NCBI RefSeq assembly: GCF_045063725.1
Contig: NZ_CP173695.1
Length of the DNA stretch: 64,000 bases
From: Sellimonas catena
GTDB lineage: Bacteria > Bacillota > Clostridia > Lachnospirales > Lachnospiraceae
Reading direction: 5' to 3' (one strand)
Below the pieces are notes generated by a model. It saw only the letters and a list, made by a program, of their open reading frames with translations. It did no database searches and was not told the DNA's origin. Shown in pieces: positions 1-8,441 of the stretch. A program made the translations under genes and the position numbers. Within the stretch, counting starts at the first letter, position 1; every line of letters starts with the position of its first letter.

Positions 1-91
1 TTTTCTCCTCACTTACATATCCACCATTCAGATATCTGGAAACAGCCGCACTTGACACCTGCGCGAGCTGTGCGATTTCTTTGATTGTCAT
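1..91 (-). CDS. LacI-family transcriptional regulator, N-terminal fragment
   Basis: The first 30 codons of a gene that runs off the left edge. The reading starts MTIKEIAQLAQVSSAAVSRY, the helix-turn-helix and hinge start of a LacI/GalR DNA-binding domain. The start is supported by a GGAGGAAAA ribosome site just upstream, which lies inside the last codons of the Crp/Fnr gene, so the two minus-strand genes are probably co-transcribed. The effector domain is outside the window, so the ligand cannot be inferred. Confidence 0.8.
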   Translation of the reverse strand, partial: MTIKEIAQLAQVSSAAVSRYLNGGYVSEEK

Positions 92-92
92 A

Positions 93-788
93 TCAAACTT
101 TTCCTCCTTTGCCTGCATTCTCTGCATCCACATCTTCATTCAACAGTGTGAAATGATTTTTGCGAAACGTCAGAACTCCTTCCTTCTTCAGCTTTCCAAG
201 CACCGCTGAAAGAGCGCTTCTGTCCGCCGCAAGATAATCCGCAAGCCCCTGTCTGTCAAACGGGATCTCAAAACTTCTGCTTCCCTGCCTCGCCGCCTGT
301 CCGGCAAGGTACGACAGAACTTTCTCTCTGAGTGTTCTTCGGGAAAGATGGGAGACCCTCCCCGCAAGAAACAGATTTTTCTTTGCCAGGATCTGCATCA
401 TATTTTCTACGAGGGTCTGCTGCGCCCTTCCTGTCCCGCTTCGCCTCATCATCCGTCCAAAATGAATCCACAGTACTTCCGTATCTCTGGCTGCCTCCAC
501 CGTAACAAGAGACGGCTCACCTGCCGCCGCAAAGGCCTCCGCAAAAATCTCTCCCGGCATTCCCTGCGCAAGCAGTGTAGTACTTCCGCTGAACTCTTCT
601 CTCAATATATGAATACATCCTTCCAGCACGATACCGAATTCACCCGGAACCATTCCCGCATGAAGCAGGACTTCCCCTTTCCGGTAATATTTCTTTATAG
701 CCCGGATCTCCTCTACAAGCCCCCGGATTTCCATATCGGTCATGCCCGAAAACAACGGGCATTCTGCTATAATTTGTATTTGATCCAT
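93..788 (-). CDS. Crp/Fnr family transcriptional regulator
   Basis: A 231-residue regulator with an N-terminal cyclic-nucleotide-binding-type beta-roll (about residues 10-110), a dimerisation helix, and a C-terminal winged helix (about 150-220; QGLADYLAADRSALSAVLGK is the recognition-helix region). No cysteine cluster of the E. coli FNR kind is seen at the N-terminus, so it is probably not itself an Fe-S sensor. It is divergent from a two-cluster ferredoxin gene, a pairing often seen in Clostridia, where such regulators respond to redox or nitrosative stress (family knowledge). A perfect palindrome GTTGTAATTACAAC lies in its own leader and could serve for autoregulation. The start ATG at 788 has a GAAGGAG ribosome site. 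Confidence 0.85.
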   Translation of the reverse strand: MDQIQIIAECPLFSGMTDMEIRGLVEEIRAIKKYYRKGEVLLHAGMVPGEFGIVLEGCIHILREEFSGSTTLLAQGMPGEIFAEAFAAAGEPSLVTVEAARDTEVLWIHFGRMMRRSGTGRAQQTLVENMMQILAKKNLFLAGRVSHLSRRTLREKVLSYLAGQAARQGSRSFEIPFDRQGLADYLAADRSALSAVLGKLKKEGVLTFRKNHFTLLNEDVDAENAGKGGKV

Positions 789-799
789 AATTCTCCTTC

Positions 800-813
800 G
801 TTGTAATTACAAC
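800..813. promoter_or_regulatory. Perfect 14-bp palindrome, candidate Crp/Fnr operator
   Basis: GTTGTAATTACAAC reads the same on both strands and lies between the divergent Crp/Fnr and ferredoxin genes, 12 bp upstream of the regulator start codon. Size and symmetry fit a Crp/Fnr half-site pair; binding is inferred. Confidence 0.5.
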
Positions 814-822
814 CGACTCTTT

Positions 823-852
823 TTCCTGAGTGTACTATCCTATACTCAGGAA
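823..852. promoter_or_regulatory. Inverted repeat in the divergent promoter region
   Basis: TTCCTGAGT and ACTCAGGAA form exact 9-bp arms with a 12-bp spacer, ending 40 bp upstream of the ferredoxin start. It may be a second operator or a leader hairpin; the sequence does not decide. Confidence 0.4.
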
Positions 853-892
853 GTCAAGCCGTTTCCTGTAAACAAAATGAACAAGGAGGAAT

Positions 893-1618
893 ATGATGAT
901 CAGAAAAATAATCAAAATCAACGAAGAACTCTGCAATGGCTGCGGCCTCTGTGCCCAGGCGTGCCACGAGGGCGCAATTGAAATGATAGATGGAAAAGCA
1001 AAACTGGTGCATGAACATTACTGCGACGGTCTTGGAGACTGTCTGCCTGCATGCCCTGCCAATGCAATTACATTTGAAGAGCGGGAGGCGCCTGCTTATG
1101 ATGAGGCAGCTGTCAAAGCTGCTCAGGCAGAGAAAGCCGGAAAAGCAGAAACCGAAAAGCCGGCACTTGCCTGCGGATGCCCTGGAAGCATGGCAAAAGC
1201 CATTCATCGCAGCGGGGTAGCGCAGACCGCGCCGCAGCCTACCGGCTGTCCGGGACTTCTTTCCCAGTGGCCGGTTCAGATCAAGCTGGTACCGGAACAG
1301 GCTCCGTACTATCACAATGCGAATCTTCTGATCGCCGCCGACTGTACCGCTTATGCATATGGAAATTTCCACCAGGATTTCATCCGAAACCACATCACGC
1401 TCATCGGATGTCCAAAACTGGACGAAGGCGACTACACGGAGAAACTGACCTCAATTTTAGCAAACAATGAGATCAAAAGCCTTACGATCGCACGGATGCA
1501 GGTTCCTTGCTGCGGCGGTCTGGAGCGCGCGGCAGTACAGGCATTGAAAAACAGCGGAAAAATGATTCCCTGGCAGGTCCGGGTCATCACACCGGAAGGA
1601 CAGATTCTGGACCGTTAA
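893..1618 (+). CDS. Two-cluster 4Fe-4S ferredoxin-type protein
   Basis: A 241-residue cytoplasmic protein. The first 60 residues hold two 4Fe-4S ligand sets: CNGCGLCAQACHEGAI and CDGLGDCLPACPANAI. The second set is spaced CDGLGDC, slightly wider than the classical CxxCxxC. A Cys/Pro-rich middle (GCPGSMAK, GCPGLLSQWP) and a C-terminal domain with VPCCGGL could hold further metal or cluster ligands. Proteins of this build are electron carriers or redox partners in anaerobes, often beside Crp/Fnr genes. The start has an AAGGAGGAAT ribosome site; a second in-frame ATG follows directly. A terminator lies just downstream. The exact partner is unknown. Confidence 0.8.
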   Translation: MMIRKIIKINEELCNGCGLCAQACHEGAIEMIDGKAKLVHEHYCDGLGDCLPACPANAITFEEREAPAYDEAAVKAAQAEKAGKAETEKPALACGCPGSMAKAIHRSGVAQTAPQPTGCPGLLSQWPVQIKLVPEQAPYYHNANLLIAADCTAYAYGNFHQDFIRNHITLIGCPKLDEGDYTEKLTSILANNEIKSLTIARMQVPCCGGLERAAVQALKNSGKMIPWQVRVITPEGQILDR

Positions 1619-1663
1619 CTTTCCGCTGCTTTTGATCAAAGAATCATTTTATATTTTTTTACA

Positions 1664-1700
1664 AAACAAGGAGGACGTCCGTCACGTCCTCCTCTTTGTT
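1664..1700. terminator. Bidirectional terminator between convergent genes
   Basis: GAGGACGT-ccgtc-ACGTCCTC with flanking AACAA/TTTGTT forms a stable hairpin between the converging ferredoxin and membrane-protein genes, with T-runs available on both strands. Confidence 0.75.
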
Positions 1701-2704
1701 TATCTTCCTACTATTTTTCTGATCACACAGAGCACAACACCAATCACACTGCATCCGAGTATAACTGTGCTGACACGCTCCACTACTGCAAGTGCCAGTC
1801 TCGCACCTTCCAGAACCTGTGGACTTGCCGGGATCACCGGTACCACATAACCTGCAGCTGCCGCCAGAATGGCAAACAGAATAAATGCTGTCAGCCCTCG
1901 TCCCGTGTCGTAGCTTCTGACACGATTACCGTCCGGCATCTTCTTTCCTCCAAGAAGCCAGAGTGCAGAAATGACACCGTACAGGAGAATGACTCCCGCA
2001 ATGCCAAGGTAGAGCGCCTGTGCATAATTCCGGTCTGCGGCCACCCGCCAGATCTCGCCAAGCGTACTTCTCTCAACCCAGAATTCCTGCCACAATTCCA
2101 GAACAATCACAGCCATCACGACAAAACATCCACATTTCAGCGCAATGGAAATTCCCTTTCCGACTGCTTTTCCTGCTGTCTTTCCGGCTTTTCCTGCCAC
2201 ACGTCCGGCTGCTTTCACCGGGCGGGCCGCTGAGCCTGATTTCTTTTTCTTCTGTCTGTCCTGATCCCGTTGCTCCTGCTCTCGTCTGCCGTCTTTGCGG
2301 CTGTCTTTCTGAGGCGCTTTTTTCACCGGTTTTTTACCATTTTTACCGTCTTTTCCTGTACCGGATCCCTGCTGCTGCGGACGTCGCTTTCTTTGCGGAT
2401 TCTGTCCATCCGTGCTGCGTGCTCCGGTATTTTTCCTTTTCGCTGACGGGTCTTTTGCCGGCTCGGATTTCGGTGTTTCCTCTTTTTTCTCGAGGTTCCA
2501 GTTCTCCTCGTCTCTCCAGTCTTCTATCTCAAACGGCTCCTCTTCAGACTTGTCCTGCGCACCGCCTTGTTCCCCGGAGGCTGCATCCGGCCGGCTGTCC
2601 AGATCTTCATCATCATCCAGCCACTCCACATCGATCCAGTCATCCTGTCCCTGAGGCTCTTCCCGTCTGATATGATCTTTAATCCGTCCTCCCTTATGTT
2701 CCAT
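1700..2704 (-). CDS. Charged-tail integral membrane protein of unknown function
   Basis: A 334-residue protein of two halves. Residues 1-185 are hydrophilic: first acidic and Trp-containing (DDWIDVEWLDDDEDLD), then very basic and low-complexity, rich in Lys, Arg and Gln, ending in Ala/Gly/Lys repeats (KAAGRVAGKAGKTAGKAVGK). The rest holds about four transmembrane helices (near 192-208, 231-252, 268-292 and 312-330). I do not recognise a family. The charge switch from acidic to basic before the membrane suggests a cytoplasmic tail that contacts nucleic acid or membrane lipid, but this is inference only. It is a single gene ending at the shared terminator. Confidence 0.6.
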   Translation of the reverse strand: MEHKGGRIKDHIRREEPQGQDDWIDVEWLDDDEDLDSRPDAASGEQGGAQDKSEEEPFEIEDWRDEENWNLEKKEETPKSEPAKDPSAKRKNTGARSTDGQNPQRKRRPQQQGSGTGKDGKNGKKPVKKAPQKDSRKDGRREQEQRDQDRQKKKKSGSAARPVKAAGRVAGKAGKTAGKAVGKGISIALKCGCFVVMAVIVLELWQEFWVERSTLGEIWRVAADRNYAQALYLGIAGVILLYGVISALWLLGGKKMPDGNRVRSYDTGRGLTAFILFAILAAAAGYVVPVIPASPQVLEGARLALAVVERVSTVILGCSVIGVVLCVIRKIVGR

Positions 2705-2839
2705 ACAATCAGTCTCCCCTTCCGTAAATCTGATTTCTTCTGTAACACATGTATTTTAACACGGATTCTTTTAGATAAAATGGTTTTCACATTTTTTTAA
2801 GAATTTTAAGTAAATCGTAATCTCCTGTCTTTCTCCAGC

Positions 2840-3865
2840 CTATCCAAGATATGTCTCAAGCAGAAGAAGAGTATTCTTCACTCCATCCACATGGCTTCTC
2901 TCGTATCCGTGAGATGCATAAACACCTGCCCCGATCAATCCATGGCGCACATCATATCCGGCTGTCAGTGCAGCATCCGCATCCGATCCGTAATGAGGAT
3001 AAACATCCACCGCAAAATCGCATCCCGCTTTTTTCGCCGCCTCAATCAGATTAGAAACGACATCATAATTGTAAGGTCCCTTGCTGTCTTTTGCACAGAT
3101 CGATACCTGATGCTCTTTGCAGGCAAGACCGTCTCCTACACATCCCATATCCACGGAAAGCACTTCTGTCACACCATCCGGAATGGAAGCGGAACCGCCG
3201 TGTCCAACTTCTTCAAACACTGTCATATGAAGATAGATCCTCCTCTTAGGTGTCACCTCATCCTCTTTGATATGCTTTGCGTATCCAAGAAGCATTGCGG
3301 TACTGAGCTTATCATCCAGGAAACGGCTCTTGATATAGCCGCTCTTTGTAATTGTTGTTCTCGGTTCAAAGCAGACAAAATCTCCGGTCATAATTCCCAG
3401 CTTCTCCGTCTCCTCTTTGGAAGATGTCTTTTCGTCAACAACAATCTCCATCACATCGTATGTCCGCTTTGTCTCCGCATATTTACCATTTACGTGAACA
3501 GAGGCGTTGCAAAGCTGGCATGTCCCGTCATAGATACGTCCGTCCCGTGTCCGGATGCGGACAGTCTCACCTTCTGCGGAGTTGGCGTCGATTCCTCCCA
3601 CCGGAGAAATCTCCAGACATCCGTTGCTCTTGATCTGTGAAACCATCGCGCCCAGTGTATCTACATGAGACTCTACAAAGACCGCATTGTCCGCGTCTTC
3701 TCCGCCGAGATCCGCAATCACTCCACCTTTTACTGTGCGGTATGCCGGCACTCCCAGTTTCTCAAATTCATTTAAAAGATAATCCGTCACCTCTTTTGTA
3801 TAGCCTGACGGGCTGTCGATTGCAAGCAGGTTTTTCAGCTGCTCCAGTACGTATTCCATATTCAT
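2840..3865 (-). CDS. M42 family metallopeptidase (glutamyl/endo-aminopeptidase type)
   Basis: A 341-residue cytosolic dinuclear metal aminopeptidase of the M42 family (PepA/FrvX/YsdC type), which forms large tetrahedral oligomers and trims peptides. Visible motifs: VESHVDTLGAMV (first metal His), SRFLDDKLS (bridging Asp), FEEVGHGGS (catalytic Glu and metal Glu), SVDMGC (metal Asp) and a late HYGSDADA region near the last His ligand. The reading frame extends 27 codons further upstream, but the ATG at 3865 is preferred because AAGGAGAAGG lies directly before it. Monocistronic. Specificity (acidic or general) cannot be told from the sequence. Confidence 0.88.
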   Translation of the reverse strand: MNMEYVLEQLKNLLAIDSPSGYTKEVTDYLLNEFEKLGVPAYRTVKGGVIADLGGEDADNAVFVESHVDTLGAMVSQIKSNGCLEISPVGGIDANSAEGETVRIRTRDGRIYDGTCQLCNASVHVNGKYAETKRTYDVMEIVVDEKTSSKEETEKLGIMTGDFVCFEPRTTITKSGYIKSRFLDDKLSTAMLLGYAKHIKEDEVTPKRRIYLHMTVFEEVGHGGSASIPDGVTEVLSVDMGCVGDGLACKEHQVSICAKDSKGPYNYDVVSNLIEAAKKAGCDFAVDVYPHYGSDADAALTAGYDVRHGLIGAGVYASHGYERSHVDGVKNTLLLLETYLG

Positions 3866-3967
3866 TGGTCCTTCTCCTTTCTCATACCTTCTGTTTCTCT
3901 TTGTATGATCCATTATAGCATCAGACGGGCCTGTTTTGCTACCCATCCATTAAAACGTTTCCCATAA

Positions 3968-3995
3968 TTTACATTTTCTTTTCAAATGCTATAAT
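3968..3995 (+). promoter_or_regulatory. Promoter for the YczE-like gene
   Basis: TTTACA (3968-3973), a 16-bp spacer and TATAAT (3990-3995), about 85 bp upstream of the start codon. The leader holds an inverted repeat GATGCG-N6-CGCATC at 4031-4048. Confidence 0.6.
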
Positions 3996-4078
3996 AAAAT
4001 AGAACGCAGTGAAATGCTGTGTAATTGATGGATGCGCTTTTACGCATCACTGTAGTTTTATCGAAAGGAATGAGTATC

Positions 4079-4729
4079 ATGCATAATCAACTGACTGTTA
4101 CCCTTTTTAAGCGGTATTTCATTCTCCTGGCCGGTCTTACCATCATGGCTTTCGGGGTGGCATTTTCCATCAAGGCCAGTCTCGGGACATCGCCGATCTC
4201 CAGTGTTCCTTATGTCATCAGCCTGTTTTCTCCGTTTACTGTAGGAACCGCTACTATTCTCATGCACTGCGTTTTTATACTGCTCCAGATTTTAATTCTC
4301 CGAAGAAAATATCATCTGATTCAGCTGATGCAGCTTCCTGTAGCCTTTCTCTTTGGATATCTCACTGATTTCGCGGTCTGGGCGGTCCGCGGCATACAGT
4401 GCCATACATACTGGCAGCAGTGGATTGTCTGTCTGGCGGGTATCTTTCTGGTAGCCGTCGGGGTCAGCCTGGAGGTCAAGGCCGGTGTAGTCGTTCTCGC
4501 CGGAGAAGGAGTAGTCCTTGCCATCTGCCAGGTTCTTCCGGTCAAATTCGGTTATATGAAGGTGGGATTTGATGTGACATTAGTACTGACTGCCTGCATC
4601 CTTTCGCTCGTGTTTACTCAAAGCCTTCAGGGTGTCAGGGAAGGAACCGTTGCCGCTGCCCTTCTGGTCGGACTGATTGCAAAACGTCTGGGAAAAATAT
4701 GGGAGAGATTTCCGCTGGAAGAAGCATAA
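4079..4729 (+). CDS. YczE/YyaS-like integral membrane protein
   Basis: A 216-residue protein with about five hydrophobic helices. The N-terminal block FGVAFSIKASLGTSPISSVP and the later VGVSLEVKAGVVVLAGEGVV match the pattern of the YczE/YitT-like membrane family, whose members are uncharacterised or implicated in small-molecule or lipid transport. The frame is open back to 4025; the ATG at 4079 is chosen because AAAGGA lies nine bases before it. An alternative ATG at 4070 is too close to the same ribosome site. Monocistronic behind a good promoter. Function unknown. Confidence 0.7.
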   Translation: MHNQLTVTLFKRYFILLAGLTIMAFGVAFSIKASLGTSPISSVPYVISLFSPFTVGTATILMHCVFILLQILILRRKYHLIQLMQLPVAFLFGYLTDFAVWAVRGIQCHTYWQQWIVCLAGIFLVAVGVSLEVKAGVVVLAGEGVVLAICQVLPVKFGYMKVGFDVTLVLTACILSLVFTQSLQGVREGTVAAALLVGLIAKRLGKIWERFPLEEA

Positions 4730-4755
4730 AAACTGCTTTGGCAGCATACTTTCTG

Positions 4756-4784
4756 TTGACACTTTCACAAATCTCCGATATCTT
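4756..4784 (+). promoter_or_regulatory. Promoter for the AI-2E family gene
   Basis: Consensus TTGACA, a 17-bp spacer and TATCTT, about 54 bp upstream of the next start codon. Confidence 0.6.
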
Positions 4785-4837
4785 AATTATTAGTGAGTTA
4801 TTTCTATATTGAACATGGAATGAGGTTATGAAAACAA

Positions 4838-5941
4838 ATGGAAAAACGGACAAAATTCATCATTAACTTTTTGTACTTCGCAATTATTATTGCCCTCGCC
4901 TTTTTTGTGCTGAGGTTCGCGCTGTCCTTTCTTTTCCCGTTTGTCGCGGCGCTTTTTATTGCCTATATATTGAGACGCCCTATTCAGTTTATTACCACAA
5001 AAACACAGCTTCCCCGGAAGCTGTCAGCCATTCTTGTGGTTCTGGTATTTTATGTGACAATCGGTACACTTTTAGTGCTTGGAAGCATCCGGGCTTTTTC
5101 TTATGTAAGCGACCTGATACAAAGGCTTCCGCAGATTTATCTCCGGTATGTAAATCCGGTCCTGATTGATCTTTTCGATCAGCTGGAACACGCGATCCAG
5201 CAGGCGGATCCTTCTATTCTGGATACCGTAGATTATTTGTGGAATCAGCTTATGCAGTCTCTTCGTGGAATTGTATCGAATCTTTCTCTTACCAGTATGG
5301 AGGCAATTTCCAATATTGCGTCCTCCCTTCCGATGCTTTTCATCCGGCTGGTTTTAATGATCATCTCTACCTTCTTTATTGCTATGGATTACGAAGCCTT
5401 ATCCGCTTTCTGCATGCGCCAGTTAAGCGACAAAGCCCAGAACGTGGTCCGGCAGATCAAGCAGTATGTGGTCGGTACATTATTTGTCTGCATCCGCTCC
5501 TACGCACTGATCATGAGCATCACATTTGTAGAGCTGGCTGTCGGCCTGACTTTGATCGGTATCAGGAATTCAGTTCTGATCGCTTTGTGCATTGCAGTTT
5601 TTGATATTCTTCCGGTTCTCGGTACCGGCGGTATCATGATTCCATGGGCTGTTATTTCTGCAATCCTCGGAGATTTTCCGGGAGCGATCAAGCTTGCGCT
5701 GCTCTATGTATTCATCACTGTCGTGCGCAACATTATTGAGCCAAAAATCGTAGGCGGACAGATCGGACTTCATCCGGTTATTACACTTGTCAGCATGTTC
5801 GCCGGTGTCCAGCTGTTCGGTGTAGTCGGTCTGTTTGGTTTTCCGATCGGGCTGTCACTGCTTTCCTATCTGAACCGCACCGGCACAATCCATCTCTTCA
5901 AGATGGGTTCAAAAGAATCGGACGAGAATACCAATAGCTGA
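4838..5941 (+). CDS. AI-2E family transporter (UPF0118)
   Basis: A 367-residue membrane protein with the AI-2E layout: two or three N-terminal helices, a soluble-looking loop (about residues 85-145), then a C-terminal cluster of five or so helices including the family-typical NIIEPKIVGGQIGLHPV and GFPIGL stretches. Family members have been described as AI-2 exporters, Na+/H+ antiporters or general permeases; which applies here cannot be told. The start has only a weak ribosome site (GAGG, 12 bases away), and a short out-of-frame ATG lies ten bases upstream. A terminator follows at once, so it is a single-gene unit. Confidence 0.85.
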   Translation: MEKRTKFIINFLYFAIIIALAFFVLRFALSFLFPFVAALFIAYILRRPIQFITTKTQLPRKLSAILVVLVFYVTIGTLLVLGSIRAFSYVSDLIQRLPQIYLRYVNPVLIDLFDQLEHAIQQADPSILDTVDYLWNQLMQSLRGIVSNLSLTSMEAISNIASSLPMLFIRLVLMIISTFFIAMDYEALSAFCMRQLSDKAQNVVRQIKQYVVGTLFVCIRSYALIMSITFVELAVGLTLIGIRNSVLIALCIAVFDILPVLGTGGIMIPWAVISAILGDFPGAIKLALLYVFITVVRNIIEPKIVGGQIGLHPVITLVSMFAGVQLFGVVGLFGFPIGLSLLSYLNRTGTIHLFKMGSKESDENTNS

Positions 5942-5953
5942 CGCTATCTATAT

Positions 5954-5995
5954 AAAAAGCAGGAATTCCTGGATAAATGGGATTCCTGCTTTTTT
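5954..5995 (+). terminator. Rho-independent terminator
   Basis: AAAAAGCAGGAATTCC pairs with GGGATTCCTGCTTTTTT 13 bases after the stop codon of the AI-2E family gene. Confidence 0.85.
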
Positions 5996-6023
5996 ATGGG
6001 GAAATCATCCGGAGCCGGAATAT

Positions 6024-6101
6024 GAAGTTTCCTTCATATATCTGTTGACATTTTCATATTCTTCTGATAACATGAAGTTAACTTCACAAGAAGCTGACTT
6101 C
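6024..6101 (+). promoter_or_regulatory. Promoter with three matching operators
   Basis: A promoter (TTGACA at 6045-6050, 17-bp spacer, TAACAT at 6068-6073) is flanked by three related 12-bp sites: GAAGTTTCCTTC (6024-6035), the perfect palindrome GAAGTTAACTTC (6074-6085) and GAAGCTGACTTC (6090-6101). The second site covers the expected transcription start. They lie directly upstream of a small XRE regulator, so autorepression is the simplest reading. Confidence 0.65.
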
Positions 6102-6121
6102 ACATTGATGAGAGGGTACAC

Positions 6122-6352
6122 ATGAAAACAAGAGTAAAAGAATTAAGAACAGCAGCAAAAATGACACAGCAGCAGCTGGCTGATCTGGTTCACGTTTCAT
6201 CGAGGACGATCATTTCCATCGAGAAGGAGCAGTACAGTCCGTCCCTGATGCTGGCCTACCGGATGGCCCTGATATTCGGTGTCACCGTTGAGGACTTATG
6301 CTGTCTGAAAGAGAATAAAAAGAAGGAGGATAAGCAGTATGAAGATTTATAA
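6122..6352 (+). CDS. Small XRE-family transcriptional regulator
   Basis: A 76-residue protein that is essentially one Cro/CI-type helix-turn-helix (MTQQQLADLVHVSSRTIISI is helices 2-3). Regulators of this compact type with a following membrane gene are frequent in Firmicutes. It overlaps the next gene by 14 bases, so translation is coupled. The three GAAGT-type sites in its promoter are its likely operators. Confidence 0.85.
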   Translation: MKTRVKELRTAAKMTQQQLADLVHVSSRTIISIEKEQYSPSLMLAYRMALIFGVTVEDLCCLKENKKKEDKQYEDL

Positions 6353-6755
6353 CAAGAATAATTTTTTCCTTGGATTGTTTTTTTGCCTGCTTGGCATTGC
6401 GATGCTGATTGCAAGCATCTGGAAAGGCTTCGATATCAAGGGAAGCCTGATCATGGTTTTATGTCTGTTCTTCGGGATTGGGATTCTAATCCGCAGTTTA
6501 TCCGCCGGTCTGTCCAGAGAAGATAAAATCAACGAACTTGACGAGAGAAATTTGCTTGTAAAGATCAAATCCCGAAGTACTGCATTTTTATGGTCGGAAG
6601 GCATCTGCTTTCTCTGCCTGCTTGCATGTATGCTGGGGCATTCTGTCATCGGAGAAGTATTATCGGTACCTATGACACTTGCGTTTGGCATCATGTTAGC
6701 CGCCATGATGCTTCTGGAATTAATTACTGTAATTTATTATAACCGGAAAATTTAA
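6339..6755 (+). CDS. Small four-helix membrane protein
   Basis: A 138-residue protein with four predicted transmembrane helices in two pairs (about 8-27 and 34-53; 84-102 and 108-131), separated by a charged cytoplasmic-looking segment containing REDKINELDERN. The charged segment followed by a conserved-looking KIKSR is common in XRE-linked membrane proteins. It has a ribosome site (AAGGAGG) within the end of the XRE gene and is co-expressed with it. The pair may sense a membrane or peptide signal, but the function is not known. Confidence 0.7.
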   Translation: MKIYNKNNFFLGLFFCLLGIAMLIASIWKGFDIKGSLIMVLCLFFGIGILIRSLSAGLSREDKINELDERNLLVKIKSRSTAFLWSEGICFLCLLACMLGHSVIGEVLSVPMTLAFGIMLAAMMLLELITVIYYNRKI

Positions 6756-6808
6756 AATACTTGTTTACCTTTTATCTATTTCCTCTTTTTATAGAAAAAG
6801 ATATAATA

Positions 6809-8404
6809 ACTCAAACTTCGCACTTGAATAAGTGCCTATGCACCTTGAAAATTCAATAAGTTCTGGCAATAAAATAGCATGAAACCATCTGGTTTGATAT
6901 AATTGAATTGACCAAAAAACAATTAAAACCGGAGGCTCATGCTATGAATATCAGTATAACACAAGCGAACCAAAATGATAAGCAGATTTCAAAATCTATT
7001 AAGAGATTTTTTGCGCGGTTTCACATCTCTTCGGCATTAAAGGCAGCCAATGCCTATAAGAAAAAGGGAATTCCGGTTGTTGAGGTTTTCCAATACCTTT
7101 TCCTGCTGATTTTCTCTAACAGGAGCATGTATATGAGCCTGATTACCGGACGCAACACCCCCGGTTTCGCGAAAGATACCGTTTACCGTTTTATGAAGAT
7201 GCTACAAATCAACTGGATCCGTTTTACAACCTTGTTGGCCTCCCGGATTATCAGGGACGCCATTGTACCTTTGGATTCCGAGGAACGTAAAAATGTTCTG
7301 ATCATCGATGATTCCCTGTTTGAGCGGAACCGTTCCAAAAAGGTGGAACTGCTGGCAAAAACTTATGACCATGCAAATCACAGATACCGTTTTGGCTTCC
7401 GTATGCTCACGCTGGGATGGTCAGATGGCAGTACCTTCCTGCCGGTCAACAGCGTCCTGCTCTCATCGGAGAATAAAAAGAACCGGGTCAATGAGGCTGC
7501 CGCTGTCGATAAACGGACCGCAGGGTACCGGCGCAGGATACTTTCCGTGCAAAAAGGAACCCACGCAATGCTGGAACTGCTGAAAGCCGCTAAAAAAGCG
7601 GAGATCCCTGCCAACTATGTCCTTTTTGACAGCTGGTTTGCTTCCCCGAGTACGCTCCATGCGGTAAAATCAATCGGTTATGATGTGATCGGCATGGTGA
7701 AAAAGACGCCAAAAATGTTCTTCCGTTATAATGGGGAAGATATGTCCTTGCTCACAATCTATGATAAGAACAAAAAGAGACGTGGACGTTCCCGCTACCT
7801 GCTGTCGGTGCTGGTGGATGTGGTGAAGGACGGGGAAAGCATCCCGGCAAAAGTTGTTTATGTCCGCAACCGGAATAAGAGGAAGGAATACTTATGTCTC
7901 ATCTCAACGGATACAACCCTGGATGAAAACGAGATCATCCGTATTTATGGGAAGCGCTGGGATATCGAAGTCTTTTTCAAGGTATGCAAAAGCTACCTGA
8001 ACCTCAGCAGGGAGTGCAACTCCTTATCCTATGACGCGATGACAGCCCACACAGCGGTTGTTTTCACGCGGTATATGATGCTGTCCCTGGAGAGCCGGGA
8101 ATCGAACGACAACCGCTCGCTGGGTGAACTCTTCCTGTATTTTTCAGACGAAATGGCCGATATCACATGGATACAGGCATTTCAAATGCTGCTCCAAATG
8201 TTCCGGTCTATCCTCAAGGACAACACCGAACTGACCGAAGAAAAGATCAACGAATTGGTGGATGCATTTATGAACACATTGCCTGTTTTGTTGAAGACAC
8301 AGCTTCAGGCGGCATAGGGCAAAGGGTGAACTTTGATAATCGAATACCTGCCAGATATTGAATTTTCAAGGTGCATAGGCAAAATCTATGTGCGAAGTTT
8401 GAGT
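6809..8404 (+). mobile_element. Complete IS4-superfamily insertion sequence (1596 bp)
   Basis: The ends are long imperfect inverted repeats of about 56-60 bp. Both begin ACTCAAACTTCGCAC, and after a variable stretch share GCCTATGCACCTTGAAAA and TTCAATA followed by CTGGCA. An ATAATA sequence abuts each end (6803-6808 and 8405-8410) and is the likely target duplication; because the site is AT-rich its exact length is ambiguous. One intact transposase gene lies inside. The element separates the XRE/membrane pair from a sugar acetyltransferase and appears recent and functional. Confidence 0.85.
6944..8317 (+). CDS. IS4-superfamily DDE transposase
   Basis: A 457-residue transposase. DDE-type landmarks in order: LIIDDSLFERN (first Asp), VLFDSWFASP (second Asp) and RWDIEVFFKVCKSYLNL (the catalytic Glu within the Y-(2)-R-(3)-E-(6)-K signature of IS4 relatives). 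The frame is open to a TTG at 6908, but the ATG at 6944 has CCGGAGG eight bases upstream and is preferred. No frameshift or stop interrupts it, and both terminal repeats are present, so it is probably active. The exact IS name would need a database comparison. Confidence 0.88.
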   Translation: MNISITQANQNDKQISKSIKRFFARFHISSALKAANAYKKKGIPVVEVFQYLFLLIFSNRSMYMSLITGRNTPGFAKDTVYRFMKMLQINWIRFTTLLASRIIRDAIVPLDSEERKNVLIIDDSLFERNRSKKVELLAKTYDHANHRYRFGFRMLTLGWSDGSTFLPVNSVLLSSENKKNRVNEAAAVDKRTAGYRRRILSVQKGTHAMLELLKAAKKAEIPANYVLFDSWFASPSTLHAVKSIGYDVIGMVKKTPKMFFRYNGEDMSLLTIYDKNKKRRGRSRYLLSVLVDVVKDGESIPAKVVYVRNRNKRKEYLCLISTDTTLDENEIIRIYGKRWDIEVFFKVCKSYLNLSRECNSLSYDAMTAHTAVVFTRYMMLSLESRESNDNRSLGELFLYFSDEMADITWIQAFQMLLQMFRSILKDNTELTEEKINELVDAFMNTLPVLLKTQLQAA

Positions 8405-8441
8405 ATAATAATTATATCTTTGAGTAATGGAGGAACATTAG

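Noticed and set aside
2020..2670. 216-codon plus-strand frame opposite the charged membrane protein
   Set aside because: It is the antisense shadow of the low-complexity Lys/Arg/Glu region; Ser/Leu/Cys/Pro-rich composition is what that complement produces.
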